Positions 11,901 to 27,200 of a stretch of 64,000 nt of DNA are shown here, one piece after another. Both the position numbers and the translations under genes were made by a program. This stretch comes from Anisakis pegreffii (Eukaryota; Nematoda; Chromadorea; Rhabditida; Anisakidae), in NCBI GenBank assembly GCA_035041965.1, contig JAPYMA010000163.1, forward strand, positions 1-64,000. Direction: 5' to 3'. How positions within the stretch are numbered: position 1 is the first letter of the stretch; every line of letters starts with the position of its first letter. Under the pieces are notes generated by a model that worked only from the letters and a program-made list of their open reading frames with translations, made no database searches and was not told the origin of the DNA.

Positions 11901-13819
11901 CACGGTTTAACGTCAATTTAACGTGCGAATATCACTACGAATATCACTACTGGATGACTTTCGGAATCCTACCGGGCGATACTCATATAATTGTCATAAT
12001 CACAATGAAAATAACATAAATGCTTAAAAGGATCACTGATCAAGTTATCTGATCGGTAGATCACCAACGCTGCTATTTATTCACTACTCCATTATCAACT
12101 AGTGTTATGCATTACATTTAATATATCCAATACTTTACACTTAATGTTCCAACGTAATTTGTGTCGCGTTTTCAGCGAGGTTCAATCGTCATTCAGAGTT
12201 TTGCTTACTGGTAAAGTAGGAGATTTTATCGGGAGTTGATTCAGTCACAATTTTCTAAACGAAGCGCCATACCTTCGAGATCGACTTACGTTAGGACGCC
12301 ATGAGGCAAAGTATGAAAGGATATCGATATCACTAGTGTTTATTAATCGTAAGTAAACAACAGACGGACGCCAAAAGTGGCGAATGAAGATCAAAGGAAA
12401 GCAGCCTTTGAAGGAAACGGAATGCAATGAGGATGTTTGATGAATGACAGCACTCTCAAATACAACGGAGAAGTGGGAGGGAACAAATGAAATGAAAAAA
12501 GACGAGGAAAATAGTTGCTATTGGATGGAAAATTGCGAGAAACGAATGAACTCTGCCAACCGACTGGAAGGAAAATGGTGGTTGAAAGAAGAATGTTGAA
12601 TAACGAGGAGTGATTAGTTGAAACGGAACATTCTTTAACATTTAAATTCACATGAAAAGAACTAAGAAACAACCTGGAACAAACAGACATACACATTTCT
12701 TGCAATTCTCTACACGGCTTCGAATCGATTCTCTTTCATCAACCGTTGCCCAGTGGGACAAATAAGGCATACTCAAGTCTGTCATTGATAGAAGACTGCT
12801 TTAGCAGTTCATTAAACATGCACACAGAGCAACATTTTAATGCTTAAGTAGCATTTGTCTGAAGTATTGCTCTGTCATTTAGTTTATTGCTAATGGGCTT
12901 CATCCAATCCACAGCTGATTTACTATAGTCCGTTCACGGAGTGTGGAACATGTAGAAGTTAAATCGAGACATTTGCAATGCAATAATGTGTTTGTTCACA
13001 GTTGTTGTCAAAGAATAGGGCAAGTAACATTGCTTTCGTTCGCATACCTCAACAGAGTGCTGCCACTTCGCATCAGAGGTGACAGGTATTCAAGGACAGC
13101 CTGGACAAACAAATTGGTATGTTAGCAAAGCAACATAAATGTTGATGAGTTTTTGTTACAGTAAAATGCTTTAAAAACGAATATTATAGTGTTGTTGAAA
13201 TGTGTAATTCTTCATCTGGAACCGTTCAAAATAATGCGAATTCAGGTTTTGACTAGCGCAAGTGTTAGAGTGAAGGTCAATTGCCTCAGAGACAAGCACG
13301 AAATTGGGCATCATAAAATACACATCCTTAAACACTAACAGATCTCTAATGGCTCCTCGAAGATTGTTGATTTTCAATCCTAAGATTGATGAGTACTTGT
13401 GAGGAATGATAACGTTGAAAAAAAGAGAGTAATATTAGTGTTATTGATGATAACGGAAAGCATCTATTCAAAACATTTTCTAATCGCTCATTAAATAAAT
13501 GGACAAACTGTAAACATTGTACTGTTCGAATTCCCAAAATACCATTTCGATGAAACGGTTCAAATCAAAACATAAAGATGAACACATGGAAAGGGCAACA
13601 TATTTGTTGCATATTCAGATAAAGTGCATGATAATAGCCAAAACAAAAGCATTGCTTGAAAGCTGAGAAATTCGATCGTAAGATGTTATCTACGAATATG
13701 ATCTTTCAGGAACGTGAGAAATGGAGATAGAACGAATGCCGTAAAAGAAGTCAATGAAGAAGCCGAGGAGAAGGGGATCACATCCCAGAAGTGCATCAGT
13801 CATTCAATATGAGTGATAC
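8937..13819. other. intergenic, no gene recognised
   Basis: Nearly 5 kb without a supportable gene. The longest frames (for example plus strand 11286-11639, 117 codons, and minus strand 10245-9889, 118 codons) overlap each other's antisense or lack splice context and motifs, and no family was recognised. Confidence 0.45.
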
Positions 13820-13987
13820 GCCAGCGATTGGCACCCCAATCGTTGTATTGAATCCATATTTGGTTTATGAAGTATTTATTGTAAATTAACATTGTTAATC
13901 GTAATAGGCCAGTGACTGGCACCCTAACTGTTATAAATTGGTATTAATAGGCCAGTGATTGGCACCGTAACTGTTATAATCAGTTGA
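13820..13987. repeat. repeat with three GCCA-N5-TGGC dyads
   Basis: The 13-base imperfect palindrome GCCAGYGAYTGGC occurs at 13820-13832, 13908-13920 and 13951-13963. The last two sit in a 43-base tandem unit (13902-13944 and 13945-13987) that starts TAATAGGCCAGTGA and continues TGGCACC. A related arrangement occurs at 34557-34653. The function is unknown; it may be the core of a degenerate LTR or another dispersed repeat. Confidence 0.75.
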
Positions 13988-15231
13988 ACTATATTCACCA
14001 GTATTATACATTCAGAAGTATTCTTAATAAATTGTAATTAATTATTCCTCCTGTGTCCAACCAAGCACACCTAATATGTACTAAACGACTCAGTGAATTC
14101 AGCACATAAATATTTGATTAGTAGTTTGTTTATTTTCCAGAGTAGATTTGAGTCGAGAACGGAATCAGACCTATGCACTCCTTTCTCCTTTTTCCCGGGC
14201 TAAGGACATAATCGTTGGCCCAAGGTACCTCGTGAATGTTCGAGGACCCCTGACCCAACCCTGGTTCATCACCCCCCCCTTCACCAGCATAAAAATGCTT
14301 CTTCACCAAATCGGCCGACGCGATAATGTCCCATCATCTATAAAGCTGTTAATAAGCAATGGGAAGCAGAACACGAGATAATCTGTTTTACAATAGAATT
14401 CAAATATTGACTGCTTGCAAGGTGAATCCATGAATGAGCGATAAATTTGTGACGATTCAGTTAATAATAGTTTGATTAAATCACAAAACAACGAATCTAT
14501 CAACAATTTGCGTATAAATATTTCTCGATACTTGTTGCAAACTTGGTAGAAAGTCGGGGACGAAATTTCACAGTCGGAGAGCCCAAAAATGTGACCAACT
14601 GGAAAGAAGTCGTGGACGGAGACGACTCGAGGAAGGGGTCCCGAAATTTCTTGATCCCCGTAGTACACCATTGCAAACTGTTTTTTTTAAATTTTTAAAC
14701 ACTCCCAATAAAACGGAACTGCTGAATTTCCATTGGTGAAGAAAACTTTCTTCTCTTCATCGATGTATCTTTTTCGTGGACAGAACGACAAACTCGAAAA
14801 GAGCGATAAAAAGAGGACATAATTAATTTCTTCAACATAGATATATGCTCAGCTTTGCCCAGTAACCGCTGATTTTTACGTATCATCGGATAGGCGAGAT
14901 TCAATTCTACACAAAACTTAAAGGAATTGACCACATTCAGTAATTTACTTTGATTGAAATGGTATGGATACGACGATGATTTTTTTAAAATGTGCTAAAT
15001 CATAAAGACCTAAGGCAATCCATTCTATGGTAAACAAAATAAATGAGCAAGTACGTATGTGTATCTCAACAGAAAGTGTTTCGCGTTACTTTCCAACGTA
15101 ACTGAATTTCTCAACGAAAATCATATAGCTTTGTGATTGCATCGTTAGCTTACTTACATTTTATCTTGTTTGTCGTGAATTCATGATATGAATTTGTTCA
15201 CATGAAACATCAATTAAACCATGAAATAATC
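13988..15231. other. intergenic, downstream of TMTC4
   Basis: No gene is supported. The stretch 14150-14670 is richer in GC and includes a minus-strand frame of 122 codons (14671-14303) with no recognised motif; it looks more like repeat debris than host coding sequence. Confidence 0.45.
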
Positions 15232-15237
15232 TTTATT
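15232..15237 (-). terminator. TMTC4 polyadenylation signal
   Basis: AATAAA on the minus strand begins 21 bases after the TAA stop codon of the TMTC4-like gene. That spacing is normal for compact nematode 3' UTRs. Confidence 0.75.
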
Positions 15238-15257
15238 CAAATTTAACAATAAATCTA

Positions 15258-18200
15258 TTAAGAAAAGCTTTTCTGACTATTCTTTATCAAATTTTCAAGA
15301 TTCTCTCGTGCACTTTTTAAGTTTGGTTGCAATTTCAGTGATATTCGATAGGCGTTGATTGCATCCCGAATTCGATTCCAACGTTGATACAGAATCGCTG
15401 AAAACAAATCAGAAATTCAATTTACAATCAATCACACAGATCGTAAAATCACATCTAAAAGTACTACTGAGCATTAATGAAAGAAAAGAGCGCTCGTGCA
15501 AGACGCATATAATCTAAGTTTCATAGGCATTCATCTGAGTAACGGTTCGTTCAACGTTTTAAAAGAATGTGTCATTGGTTTCATCAAGCTGCAGAACCAA
15601 ATATGTAGGATGAAGAGTGCACAGTCATACATCCACTGTCTGGAATGTTCATTTCATCTGCAGGAAAAATAACTGAGTTGATATTATTCCGCAATCTCTA
15701 TTTGTTCTTAAGATGAATATGAATGAACATCTAATCACGGTTCAAACATTCACCTAAATTAGTCCAATAAAGCGCGTTATCTGCGTGCAATACGATCGCT
15801 TTACGAAGATGTTCTTCAGCTTCCTCGAAGAGTTTCATCTTTCCGAAACAGGTGCCGATTTGGAAGTGAATAGCAGATTTGTTCTTCAGGTGTTTAAGGG
15901 CGTCATCACCTAACTCGATCACTTCCTCGCAATCACCAACTTCATCAAGCAGAACCAATAGATTCACCCAAGCTCGTTCATGATTCGGTTGGATTCTTCA
16001 ATCAGTTAATGAATTAACAAACGTTACACTTCATACTCTCCAATGATTCAATAATTTCATAAGTATAATAAAAATATTATTAGCAGTTCGTTATGCTTAC
16101 GGTGAAAGAGCGTAATCATTATGGGATCGAGATGGGAAAAACTTAAATCTGAAAGACAGACGAAATTCGCAAGTCTGGCAAAAGAATTTCAACCCATCTA
16201 AATCTAGCAAATCAAATGCGAATTCATAAATTCTTCCTGAACCCTATTGCTGAGTGCAGTATGTTATCAGTAACTGTATGCACTTGTTGTTGCTGGCATG
16301 TGAATGAATTCACTTCAGAAATATTCTTCATTCTTAATTGCCTAATTGATTGCTGTCAAGCAAGCAATTAATTACACGAACCTCGTCACGTTACGCCAAA
16401 TTGATTCCGCCGAATGCTTCTCATTTTGTTGCAAATACAAATTACCCATATTGTACAAACAATCCGCATAGTTCGGTCGAATACTCAGTGACACTCGAAA
16501 ACTTTCTTCAGACTCCTCAAATTAAAATTCATATATAAGCAGAAATAACCATGATTGAAATTGACAAGTAAAACACAAATGGTCAGCCATATTGCAACAT
16601 CTGTCGATGTTGGATTCCCTCCTATCATAGGAGCATCGTAATCGTAGGCTTATCGATGCTTATCCTACCGACTTCATATCATCGAAGCAGAATGACTCGG
16701 GCCTTTCAATTCGAGAGCATAACCATTCTAACTGACCTTATATTTCCGCTGACCCAGTAAAGCGAGTCCAAGATTCATCCATGCAGCTGCAAAACTGGGA
16801 CGTATTTCAACGCATTTCCGGAGCAGTTTTTCGGCCTCTTCATAGCGTCTCCGAAGCAGATAAATATTTGCCAAATTATTCATCGCATGATCGTATGATG
16901 GATTGAGTCTAAAATCTCTTTTAACCATTCAAAACGGTACAAACCGCTATTCAAACAATCGTGATCAAACAATAATCTCACGATGTTTTCAATGTAAATT
17001 AAACTTATAGACATCAAAAATATCCATGTGACTTGCCGTATCGCACTCTTGTAACTGTTTTCAGCTGTCAACGCATCACCACTGTCAGCTAGAACTTTAC
17101 CAAGATTGTAATGAATTTTAGCATTACTTGGACACACATCCAAACCGCTCCGGTACAATTCAAGCTCGGTTTTCCACTCAGCGCAACGCTAAAAATGATC
17201 AGCGATTACAATGAATACTCATTGTCAGGAAGAAACAGTAGATCAATCAATTGAAGATGAACCGCATCGTTTTTCTGCGTAACGAAAACTATGATAAATG
17301 AAGATATTTGTCAGCAATCCGCCATTGGTATTACAAATGTCATCAAACATCTTGCTAAATGTGAGTGAGAAAGGAAGATTGCCGACAAGTGATTCAGAAA
17401 CATAGATGGTCAAATGTAACGAGCAAGTTACCAAACCTTCATTGATTTCGTCGCGGCGAGCAATAGCAATATGAATGCCACAAATCGAAATCTTTCATTG
17501 TGCACATGGAAGAAACAGTGATTTTGAAGTTTCTCGAAAGCGACCGCTATCAAAATGCAGAAGCCGAGCGATGGCAAGTAGAGAACACGTTCAGCGATAA
17601 CGAAACCGACCGTGACGAACAGATTACTCGCTGGTAAAAATGTCAGCAATCCTATCGCCAACCCGAAACATATCAATCTAAATCACGAAACTCACTCAAT
17701 TATTCTCAAAAGTTTCACTGAAGATTACGAAGCAGCAGTGAAAGAAATCCAAAGTAATGCTAATAAATGCTATTTAGTGATTATGTAGCGTCAAATCAAT
17801 TATCAACGTCTTTTTATTACAATCATCAGTTGATGATACTGATAGCGTATGAGCTTCAATGAGTTTTTGGCCATGCAAAAGATATTTTTTGGTTGAACGG
17901 CTGATGTTAAACTGGAAAATTTACCGATTAAATTCAAATGCGTGAGATGTGCTGCATTTATAGATTGTAAACGCAAGAATCGCGACGAATAAGATAGTGA
18001 TATAGAATCGATAATCACATAATGATTCAATAACGCTGATGCAACCCATTGAATAGTCGAAACATAACTTCGATGGATAAACCAACAGCCACAGATTCAA
18101 AAGAATTAAATACCAGTAGTTGACGATCTAAAATCACACATTCTCACACATCGGGGCAAAAACTTCGAGACTGATTGTGAATGCTGAACTGAGAGATCGT

Positions 18201-21200
18201 TTATGTGAGGTATTGCGTGAGGTAAGGTAATACACTCATGTTTAACTAACTTATCGAATATGCATGCTTTCCGTTAGCGTAACGATGATCACTGAATGTG
18301 CTTCAAATGAGCAGCATTATGAACGTTGAATGAAAGGTGTTGATTGCGTTTGGTTATGATATAGCCAATGAATTATAGGAAGGGCTTAGTGTTTTTTTGA
18401 GATCAGAGTGCAGTGGTCATTCGAAAAAGCGCAGTGCTGACGAAATTTTTTTTAGAATCGTTGTTCGACTCATCTGTCGTCGTATTATTGTAACCGAAAG
18501 TGTTGAAAGTTAAGGAAACGTTTACCCTGTAAAATAATGATGGATGAAATGCAATCGGATTATCGAATGCAGAAAAATTCGGAGATTTGAAGGCATTTAT
18601 ATGCAATCGTATAAGAAGCATTAGTGCAGTCGCAACAGCACATTGCGTTGCGCGAGCCAACGATGACAAATATCTGTTCTGAAATGTGATCCATTGTAAT
18701 TATCATTTGATGTTCTCTCATTTCATCAGTTTATATTTCAAGTGACCTCATTCACAGGCATTTTCAAATCATTTATTTGTACATCCATACATCCGCTGAT
18801 TTTGGTATCATGAAGCTAATTCAAATCTGCTAAGCAAAAGTCACACAAAAACCTTTTATATGATTACATCAAAAAGATTTCATTCCAAACACAACCTTCC
18901 TAAGAAGACATCTCATATCAATCGTTCAAAAGTGTTTAAGGTGTGCAGGTATAGACTGTTTAAAAATTTCAAGGATTCCTCATTAATCGGTCGGAAAATT
19001 CTACTGAACAAGTAACATTTTGACAAGAAATTCGCAATGAGGTAATCAGCATACCAATCGTGCCGTATTGTCGTCATCAGATCTGTTGTTGTTGTGCTTG
19101 TCTAGATGTCTCTGCTTCAGTGCATCACAAAAACGATATGGTGAAAACCCGTTCGATAAAAGATCAATTATGGCACATACAGGCTGAAAATTTGTATGTT
19201 TTCTTCATATCGACTCGAAAAAACGTCTCCAAAAGGAACGAATGTTTAATCATTTGCCTTATAAAGCGTAATGAAAATTAAATAACCAGTGCTAAATAAG
19301 AAGTTTCTTACCAATGTTGCAATTCCTTGTTCCTTGCTCAACAGTGCCATAAAGGCGAACAATATCAAAAAACTCTTATCCAACGATGTGAAATAGTTTC
19401 TCTTTATACATCCTATATACATTTTGATAACCATCAACATGAATGTCGCCATTAGCAATTCAGCTCGACCGACTATATTTGCAACCTATAAATAAGGAAT
19501 AATTGTGATCTTGATCAGCAGTCTCAACCAATTGAACTGCTACAAATCCGAATCAAAATGGCCGTGTCTGCTCAGTGAATTTCAACAGTAACAGTCGTTT
19601 GGTCTATTCCGGTTCCGTTTTCAACTGTGCTCGTAAAACGCTCCCAGCTCTGCTTAATATGTAAAACTTGCGTAATGAAAGAATCGCAATTAAATCAAAT
19701 GTGAATGGCAACTCTTATGCAGAAATGGCAATCCGTACCGCTTCTGAATGAACCGGATGGACAGCGAAAATGAGTGCTGCATAGAAAGCAACAGCAGTAG
19801 GTCGTTTGCACTCGAAGTCGATCGTTGCAAAATCGCGCAATACGTAATAAACGAGCACAGTTACGGCACAATGAAGCATCACATTGACTGAGTGATATGT
19901 GATCGTATGCGAACCAGACAACATCCAGTTCAATCTGAAATTCATTTATGAAATGTAATATGTATGAATCTGTATTATCTTTGAAATCAAATCAAATACA
20001 TTGATTGAATCTTGCTGAATGTGACAGGTTGGAATAGGAGAAACACGTAACTCAAACACATAGATTATGTGGACACAAATAATTGTTTCTCGTCATGAAT
20101 TGATTCGTTTAGTACTTCGAGCAGTCATCATAAAGGTTATCAAATAATCACTGATGTGTTGCGTTTCTTATTGGCTCGCCAACTACGGCTCGAACAAGTT
20201 AAATGAAAACTATTTTTCAGAGAAAAAATGCGCTCAACAAATTGTTGACTGCAGTTGCAAACGATATTAGTGATAGGAAATGCAGTCAGGTAACGTTCAA
20301 AATATTCATTTGTTCGTAGTTCTCAAATATTTCAATTATGAAATGCGTCATGCAATATTCAATACATATTGACAAGTGCTTGCTTTGTTCGATTCATTTT
20401 CATCATTTTTATAGCTCCTAAGGGAACCTCTCATCAGATCCCTGTTAAGCGTGTTCACTTCAGAAATGACATCGATCAGATGTGTTGAAATTAGATGATT
20501 GTCGCAATTGGTGGCGATGATGAGATGAGAATTTCAATAAGCCATTCGCAAATAGACGTAATCCAATAAAATAAACAATTATTGCGCATCTCATTTGATT
20601 GTTTGCTTGAAATGTGCGATATTACTAAATATTTGCGCATATTAAAGTCATCGAATGCGACTTTGTGAATTCGATTTGTGATGCTTTCACATGTATGTAT
20701 CGTGTTCGAAATGGATTCATTGCTTACATCCAGCATTCGAATATCATCTCAAGTTCAAATAACATCTCAACGCGTCATATAAATGAATTACAGCTGTACA
20801 TAATTTGATTGGAGCAGAACGCTATTTTCGAGTTACTTTCGACGATTCCAATATCGGGTTCCTCTCGGGAAATTCAGGACATGTGGATACAATTTATCGC
20901 AACCTGTCAGCATATGTATTTCAGTAGGGATCAAGAACGTCTAAACTTGCATTATTGCGAAACGAATACATCTGGAAACATCTTTGCTTTTATTCATAAA
21001 TTTTCACATAGTATGAAATTTCTTGTTTCCACTAGCTATTGTGATGCTTTGAAGAGTTGAAGCAAATGACCAAAACATTCTCATTGTGCTAATGATTATT
21101 CTACGTTGGGATAGATGGTCGTTTTGGATTTGGACTCCCTTTTGATGTATTTATTGCGGAAGAAACATGACTTGAAAGTGAAGTGTTTAATGAGGAAGTA

Positions 21201-24200
21201 CAGATTCGTGGAAATGGAGGGAGGATGTAGTTGATCATTATGACAGAGATGTGATTATATTTATCAATGTGTTTGTGGGGTGTCATTAATTGTTACATGC
21301 GACGGCGAATTTCCGGACGATGATGATGCAATAGAGCAGCAGTTGAAAATAGATGAGTAGTGATGTGCGACTGGGGACGGATATGCGATGCTGATCAGCC
21401 AAAACACTCAGCAATTGACCTCAAGACGAATAAAACAAATTAATCACACTTCTCAGACATATACATTATGTTTATGCACACAAACATGCATACATCAGCA
21501 ATAATATTAATAATCGAATTAATATTCAATTGTGATGAACAACGAAACTGAATGAGTACTCGACGAAATATGGTTTTGAAGAGAGATATGCGGATAGAAG
21601 GACCTCATTTCAAGTTCTGCGCTCAAGTTCAGATGAGACCAACATGCCTCACTGTTGCGATATACGATATAATAACTCTCAGCGCTTCCTGCACTGTTCA
21701 TCTCACAGCTACAATAATCTCTATTCGATATCCCTTTCTTTATCCAGAATATTTTTAAGTAACGCAATTGATCTGTTATTTTTCGGATTCCCGATAAAAA
21801 TTTCAATACTGTCGCGCACTTAAGCCGAGTTTTGAATTTACATTCAGACAACGTTAGTGATGAGGTTTATCTGGTCAACTGGACAGGAAAACATGCTTCA
21901 GTATTATTTCAAGAGATTTGTTTGGTGGAAATTAAGTGTGATTGCAGTATTTTCACGAGAATTCAAAGGATGAATGTGTGAAGAGCAATCATAAAGTGAC
22001 AGGCGATACATATGCAGATTGTGACTGCGATCAGCAGGGGATGAGATTTTAGCGCATCTGTTTGCAGGAAAATTTTGATCTATGCGTGTCAAACCATTGA
22101 TATATGATGGATATTGGTGCAACGGAACATCTGCGCGATTTATCGTTGCATTCATTCGAGAAAGTAGCTGTAGTCACAAGAAGCAAGGCTATCTTTAAGG
22201 AATGTGCATTTACTGATTTGAGTTGGTAGTTAACGAAAGGAAATTCATTGTAACTGCAATGAATCATGCAGAATTTTCAAGTGACATTTACATTTCAACA
22301 ACAGTAATACACCTGTCCGTTCATTTACATAAATTATTAGTTGTATGTATGTATGTGTGTTGTGCTAGCTCATCAATTAACAAAAGCACTGATTACGCAA
22401 TTAATTCATGAATAAATGCATCAATCAATTTGCCTGATCTTAATGCTTCGAGTTATTTATGCAAATGAGGTTCAAACCTTATGCTCACATTTGCTGCTTG
22501 ATCTGTCATATATAGATGTATAAGCAAAACATCTTAACGCTCAATTGCACACAAATCATCGCATGAGCGTGTGAAAGATTTACTGCTTTGATGCTTCATA
22601 AAACACAAAATGCCGACCGTTGTCACGAAACGTCGTCGATAACGACATTCGTTTATCTCGACATCATCCACACCGCATATTTCTAATGAATTATGCTAAT
22701 TGCTAGTGCTCCAGCAAATGTATTTCAAACGAATGTGTTCTACATCAAAAAGCAATGGGTTCAGTAATACCCTAGGTTCCCATATTCTTTACAAACAGTA
22801 AATGAATTGATGAACGAAAAATGAATTTCAATGTCCAGTTAAACTATGAACAATGAATGAATGAATTGTTTTGAAACTTGAGATGCACATGCGGACAGCC
22901 GGAAACAATTAAATGAATGCTTACATTAAAAGGAATGAATTGGATAAGCTGTTGCTGAATGAAATCATTCAATGACTCTGCACGATATACAATCCGATGC
23001 TATTTGCTAAAGAAGCAAATGAAAATTTTGTGATTGGAAGATGTCAGTCAATTACTTAAGTCTCATCTGATTGATTAACTTGAATTTCTTCTAAATGAAA
23101 AGTTTCCTAATGACACAAATATGCACTGATGAAATGTGATGCTGTCGTAACGTTGATATGCATCCGTTTATTTAATGTTATACTTTATTGCCCGTATTCA
23201 ATTAGTATCCCATTTCAGTATTTCCCATCACGATATCACAACAAATTCGATTCATGATTGCGATCGTCAGTGTGCAAAAACACTTCAGAGGGCATTCATC
23301 TAACATTACGTGATCTAATCGAGATTTGTCCATTTCGAATGAAATCCCAATGAATGATGCGTATTTTTATTCATCTTGAATTTTGAGATCAGTTTACCAT
23401 GAGCACTCTAACCATGAGGGCAAAAGAGATATTGAGCATGCTAGTGAATGGAAAAGCCTCAATAAAAGGCACCAACGATAGCCTTTGAACCGTCATGGTG
23501 ACATCACAGTTACAATGACATCATGAAGAGAGTCCATTAATTCTGTTTGTTTGGAGGCATATTTGCAAAGAAAAACTCTGATAAGTTGTCCCATTTTGTA
23601 GATCTGACCAAGCAAAATTTCATCTGATTTGAATAAGTTATCCAGAACATTCACTGAGGGTGTGTGTTGCCAAATGCCTTTATGAAGAAGGTATTTTGAT
23701 AGAAATATCAACCATTTACAACGCCCAGTTGAATAGGCAATTATCGACATTATTGCGTAGTAAGAGAATTGCTCGAGGTGAGTTTAAAGAATTCCCTTGA
23801 TCATTACCTCGAAATTTCGTTAATTGTGATCAAGCTACTAATGAATTGGAATCCATAAAATTGCACAAAATGAAATCTGCATTGATAAGTTATTATAATG
23901 GCACAAATGCAAAGGTTCGTATTTGAAATCCCGCTTAATAAGGTATCTTACGTTTGATTTGTAAAATAATGATTCGCGACAAAGTAATCAAACACCGAGA
24001 ATATGTTTTCGTTTCTTTTTTTGGTGTGGAAGACGGATAGATGACCTGCAAATTTTGATTGACGAGAATCGATTAGCGACACGATGGATGATGGAAAGCG
24101 ACCATCTCGTTATCCGTGGCTTAAGCTAATCCTATGTGATGTACATGACCGAAGCCCCATTAATCTCCGTAGAGGTGCTAGATTATTCACATAGACCATA

Positions 24201-27200
24201 ATTATTTAGTCAAATAACACGACGGATTATTGAGTGTTGTATTAATTTAATATCAAATGCACTTTTCGAATGACTTTCATGTGCTTATGGATTTTCATTT
24301 TTCGGCGAGCTCAGCATCGAAAAAGAGATCGTATAATAATTGTTCCCCATCATATACCAAATGATCACAGACAGCATTACAAAAAATGTTTCAATCAATC
24401 ACGTTCACTCGAAGTAAACTAATCACGAAACTTGACTTCAAAGAAAAATTCCTCAATTCATCATCTTTCAGCAATTATCTTGAATTTTTGTACTCTAATC
24501 AATTCTATATATCTATATATATATATTCAAAATCCAAACTCGATCACGAGTCTTATTGATCAGTGCTGCATACTTAATGTAATTGCATACTATTGATGAT
24601 CAGTGCTACGTCACATCTGCACGAGTGTAATAATCTAGTTAGTGGCTGAGTTATGTAAATTTGCAAACAAAGCTTTCGAGTGTAATAGAGGAGTGGATAT
24701 TGCATTCGTTTGTCAACAAGTTGTTACTGGAAAATGAAGTTGAAGGAGCATTACAGCAGGCACTGCACCTTAATAAGCAACCAACTCTGACATTATTCAT
24801 ACACTGAAACAAAAGAGCATTCTTCTAACTGTAAACAAAATTCCTTTTTAAAGTGTTGCAAAAGCTCAATACAAAAAAAAGAAGACAAAATTCTCAGTAT
24901 AAATTCAGTTAACGAAACAGAACTGACTACGGCTTAGAAGATGCGGGAAAGTAGTTGGTGGGAGTCATGAAGAGTTTCGATGCTCTTTGAAGCAATCGTA
25001 GATGCGTGTTGAATGTAAATGATCTATTTATTATGCTTATACCTGTAAGATTCACTGATTCTTTTCAATATCTTCCACCTTTGCAAGCCAAATATATCGG
25101 CAACATTTCAGGAGGGAAAACACGCAGCACTGGCCTCAGAGCATGATGTTTCTGGTTCGAAATGTGTTTGATAAGTCTCTGTGAATCGTTTTAGTTGTTT
25201 TCAGTACAGAGATTTAAGATGAGAATAGATAAAACAAAAGAATATCGAATGAAGGAAGGAGGATATTGTTGAATCAAAACAAAAGATCGATGGTCAAAAT
25301 GGATCGTTTTGCACTTATGCGCGTTGTCGCATAGCCTTACTGGATATATCGGGTATTGTGTTGGCATTTTGATTCAGAAGGACCTAATGAATCATTATTC
25401 AGTGCCATTATTCAACGAACGCATTCATTAATCTCTCCACAAAACCTAATAACAACCTCAAATGATTTTATTATAAAGCAAAAATGGATTTTTGTCCATC
25501 TATTCCAGATCGAGTTATCGCGTTAATTTCAACTGTGCAATCCGTCTCTTAACGACGTCGTCTGTTGGCGAGCTGCTACATTAAACTTTGCAAACCGTAT
25601 ATTCACTGATTCATACAATTGGCCCCAAGGCCTATAATCAATTCATAAAGCTTCTCGTGCCACCACTGATGCTTTTCAATAAAATTCATGTGAGCAACAC
25701 AATATCATCGATGACGAAATTGATGCTGTGCATAGCAATGGACAGCAAACTCCGCGAACTGCTACACTAATTCGCAGTGAAATTGAATTTTCAGTTTTCG
25801 TGCACGTTCCAAATTCATTAAGAACATTGCAATGATCATTTACGTTCGATGTGCTCAAACTGAAATTTCAATGGACCTCATGCATATCCTCAAGATCGAC
25901 GATTGGATTACTTATATGGAGTGTTTGATAATGAAATTACACATGTACATATCGTGAAAGTGTGAAGAGTGACACTGATATGAACAAATGAATGCACATG
26001 TTGACAGTTGTTCAATAATACAACTGCATATTGGTTAGCATTTAAATGTGCATTGTTTATGTATGGCATATGAAAGGTTCGTTTGATTGGTATGTATCGC
26101 TTTGCGATGCTCGTATCATCCCAGTGGGAATGAGTATCTTCGAAGTAACGAATCAAACTCGTAGATGAGCATTCACTCGTCTTCATGGCTCTCAACATTT
26201 ACAGACAGTCCTTTATGAATAGAATGCTCACAAATTTAGATCACTGAAGAAAATCCATAAAACTTTAGCCACAGGACAAACAGAATCGCTAATGTGAGAA
26301 TATTCAGCAGATTCATAAAAGATTTCTGGCAATGGCAGATGAAGATTAATTCACGAAAGCAACGAGCATTCATCAATAGAATGGTTTCCATATATGGTAT
26401 TCATTTTGAGATGCTCAAAATTACATAGCGACGAAATTGTATGCCACAAATAATCATTTATGTGATTGCATTAACAAAATCGTATGATATCTCTATATTA
26501 TGCACACATTGTTTTTTGATTCTAAAGTGTCTCATATCTTATTGATGCGTAGTGCTTCATTCGATCTGGAATTTAACAATGGAACGAACTCATTGAAAAA
26601 ATTCAGTAAGTCTTTGCGCATCACTGGATTCAGTATTATCAATATGTTTGTTGAAGCGTACTCAAAAGTGCAACTAGATTTGCACATTTTTACGCTTCTC
26701 TGACTCAAAAACAATTTCATCAAGTGTTTTCGCTTGGAATTCCTTTGAATAAATAAATTGAAGTCATTCAAGTAGTACTGATATAATGTTGACTGGTTTT
26801 CTTTCTGTTAATTTCTGTTTTTCACCATCAGTAATTCGTTGAGAACATCAGAATACATCCGGCTTTTTCGTGAATAATGCGAAGATTTCTCATGAATGTG
26901 CGGAAATATTACATTACATTCAAACAAATGATGGAACTCATCGTTTTTTACGCTATAGTTTGGAATTGAATGCAACTCAGAAACATGAGAATTATTTTAA
27001 ACGCAATTCTGGTAAAAACTAGAAATCGTCCATTGCTTGATTTCGTACACAACACTGACGAGCAGTCATTCTCTAGATGCTAACAGACAAGAACTGAAAG
27101 CGATACCTACATACGATCGAGAAACATTAATCGCAAACTATGTCCACTGAAAGTACTCGCAGTAAACGTACATCTATGAATACGTATAAGTTTCATGGGG

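Noticed and set aside
14303..14671. 122-codon minus-strand frame near the TMTC4 3' end
   Set aside because: It lies beyond the TMTC4 polyadenylation signal, in GC-richer repeat-like DNA, without recognised motif or splice support.
23493..23750. 85-codon frame in TMTC4 intron 1 as a nested gene
   Set aside because: No recognised family, no acceptor at its start and no neighbouring exon in phase.
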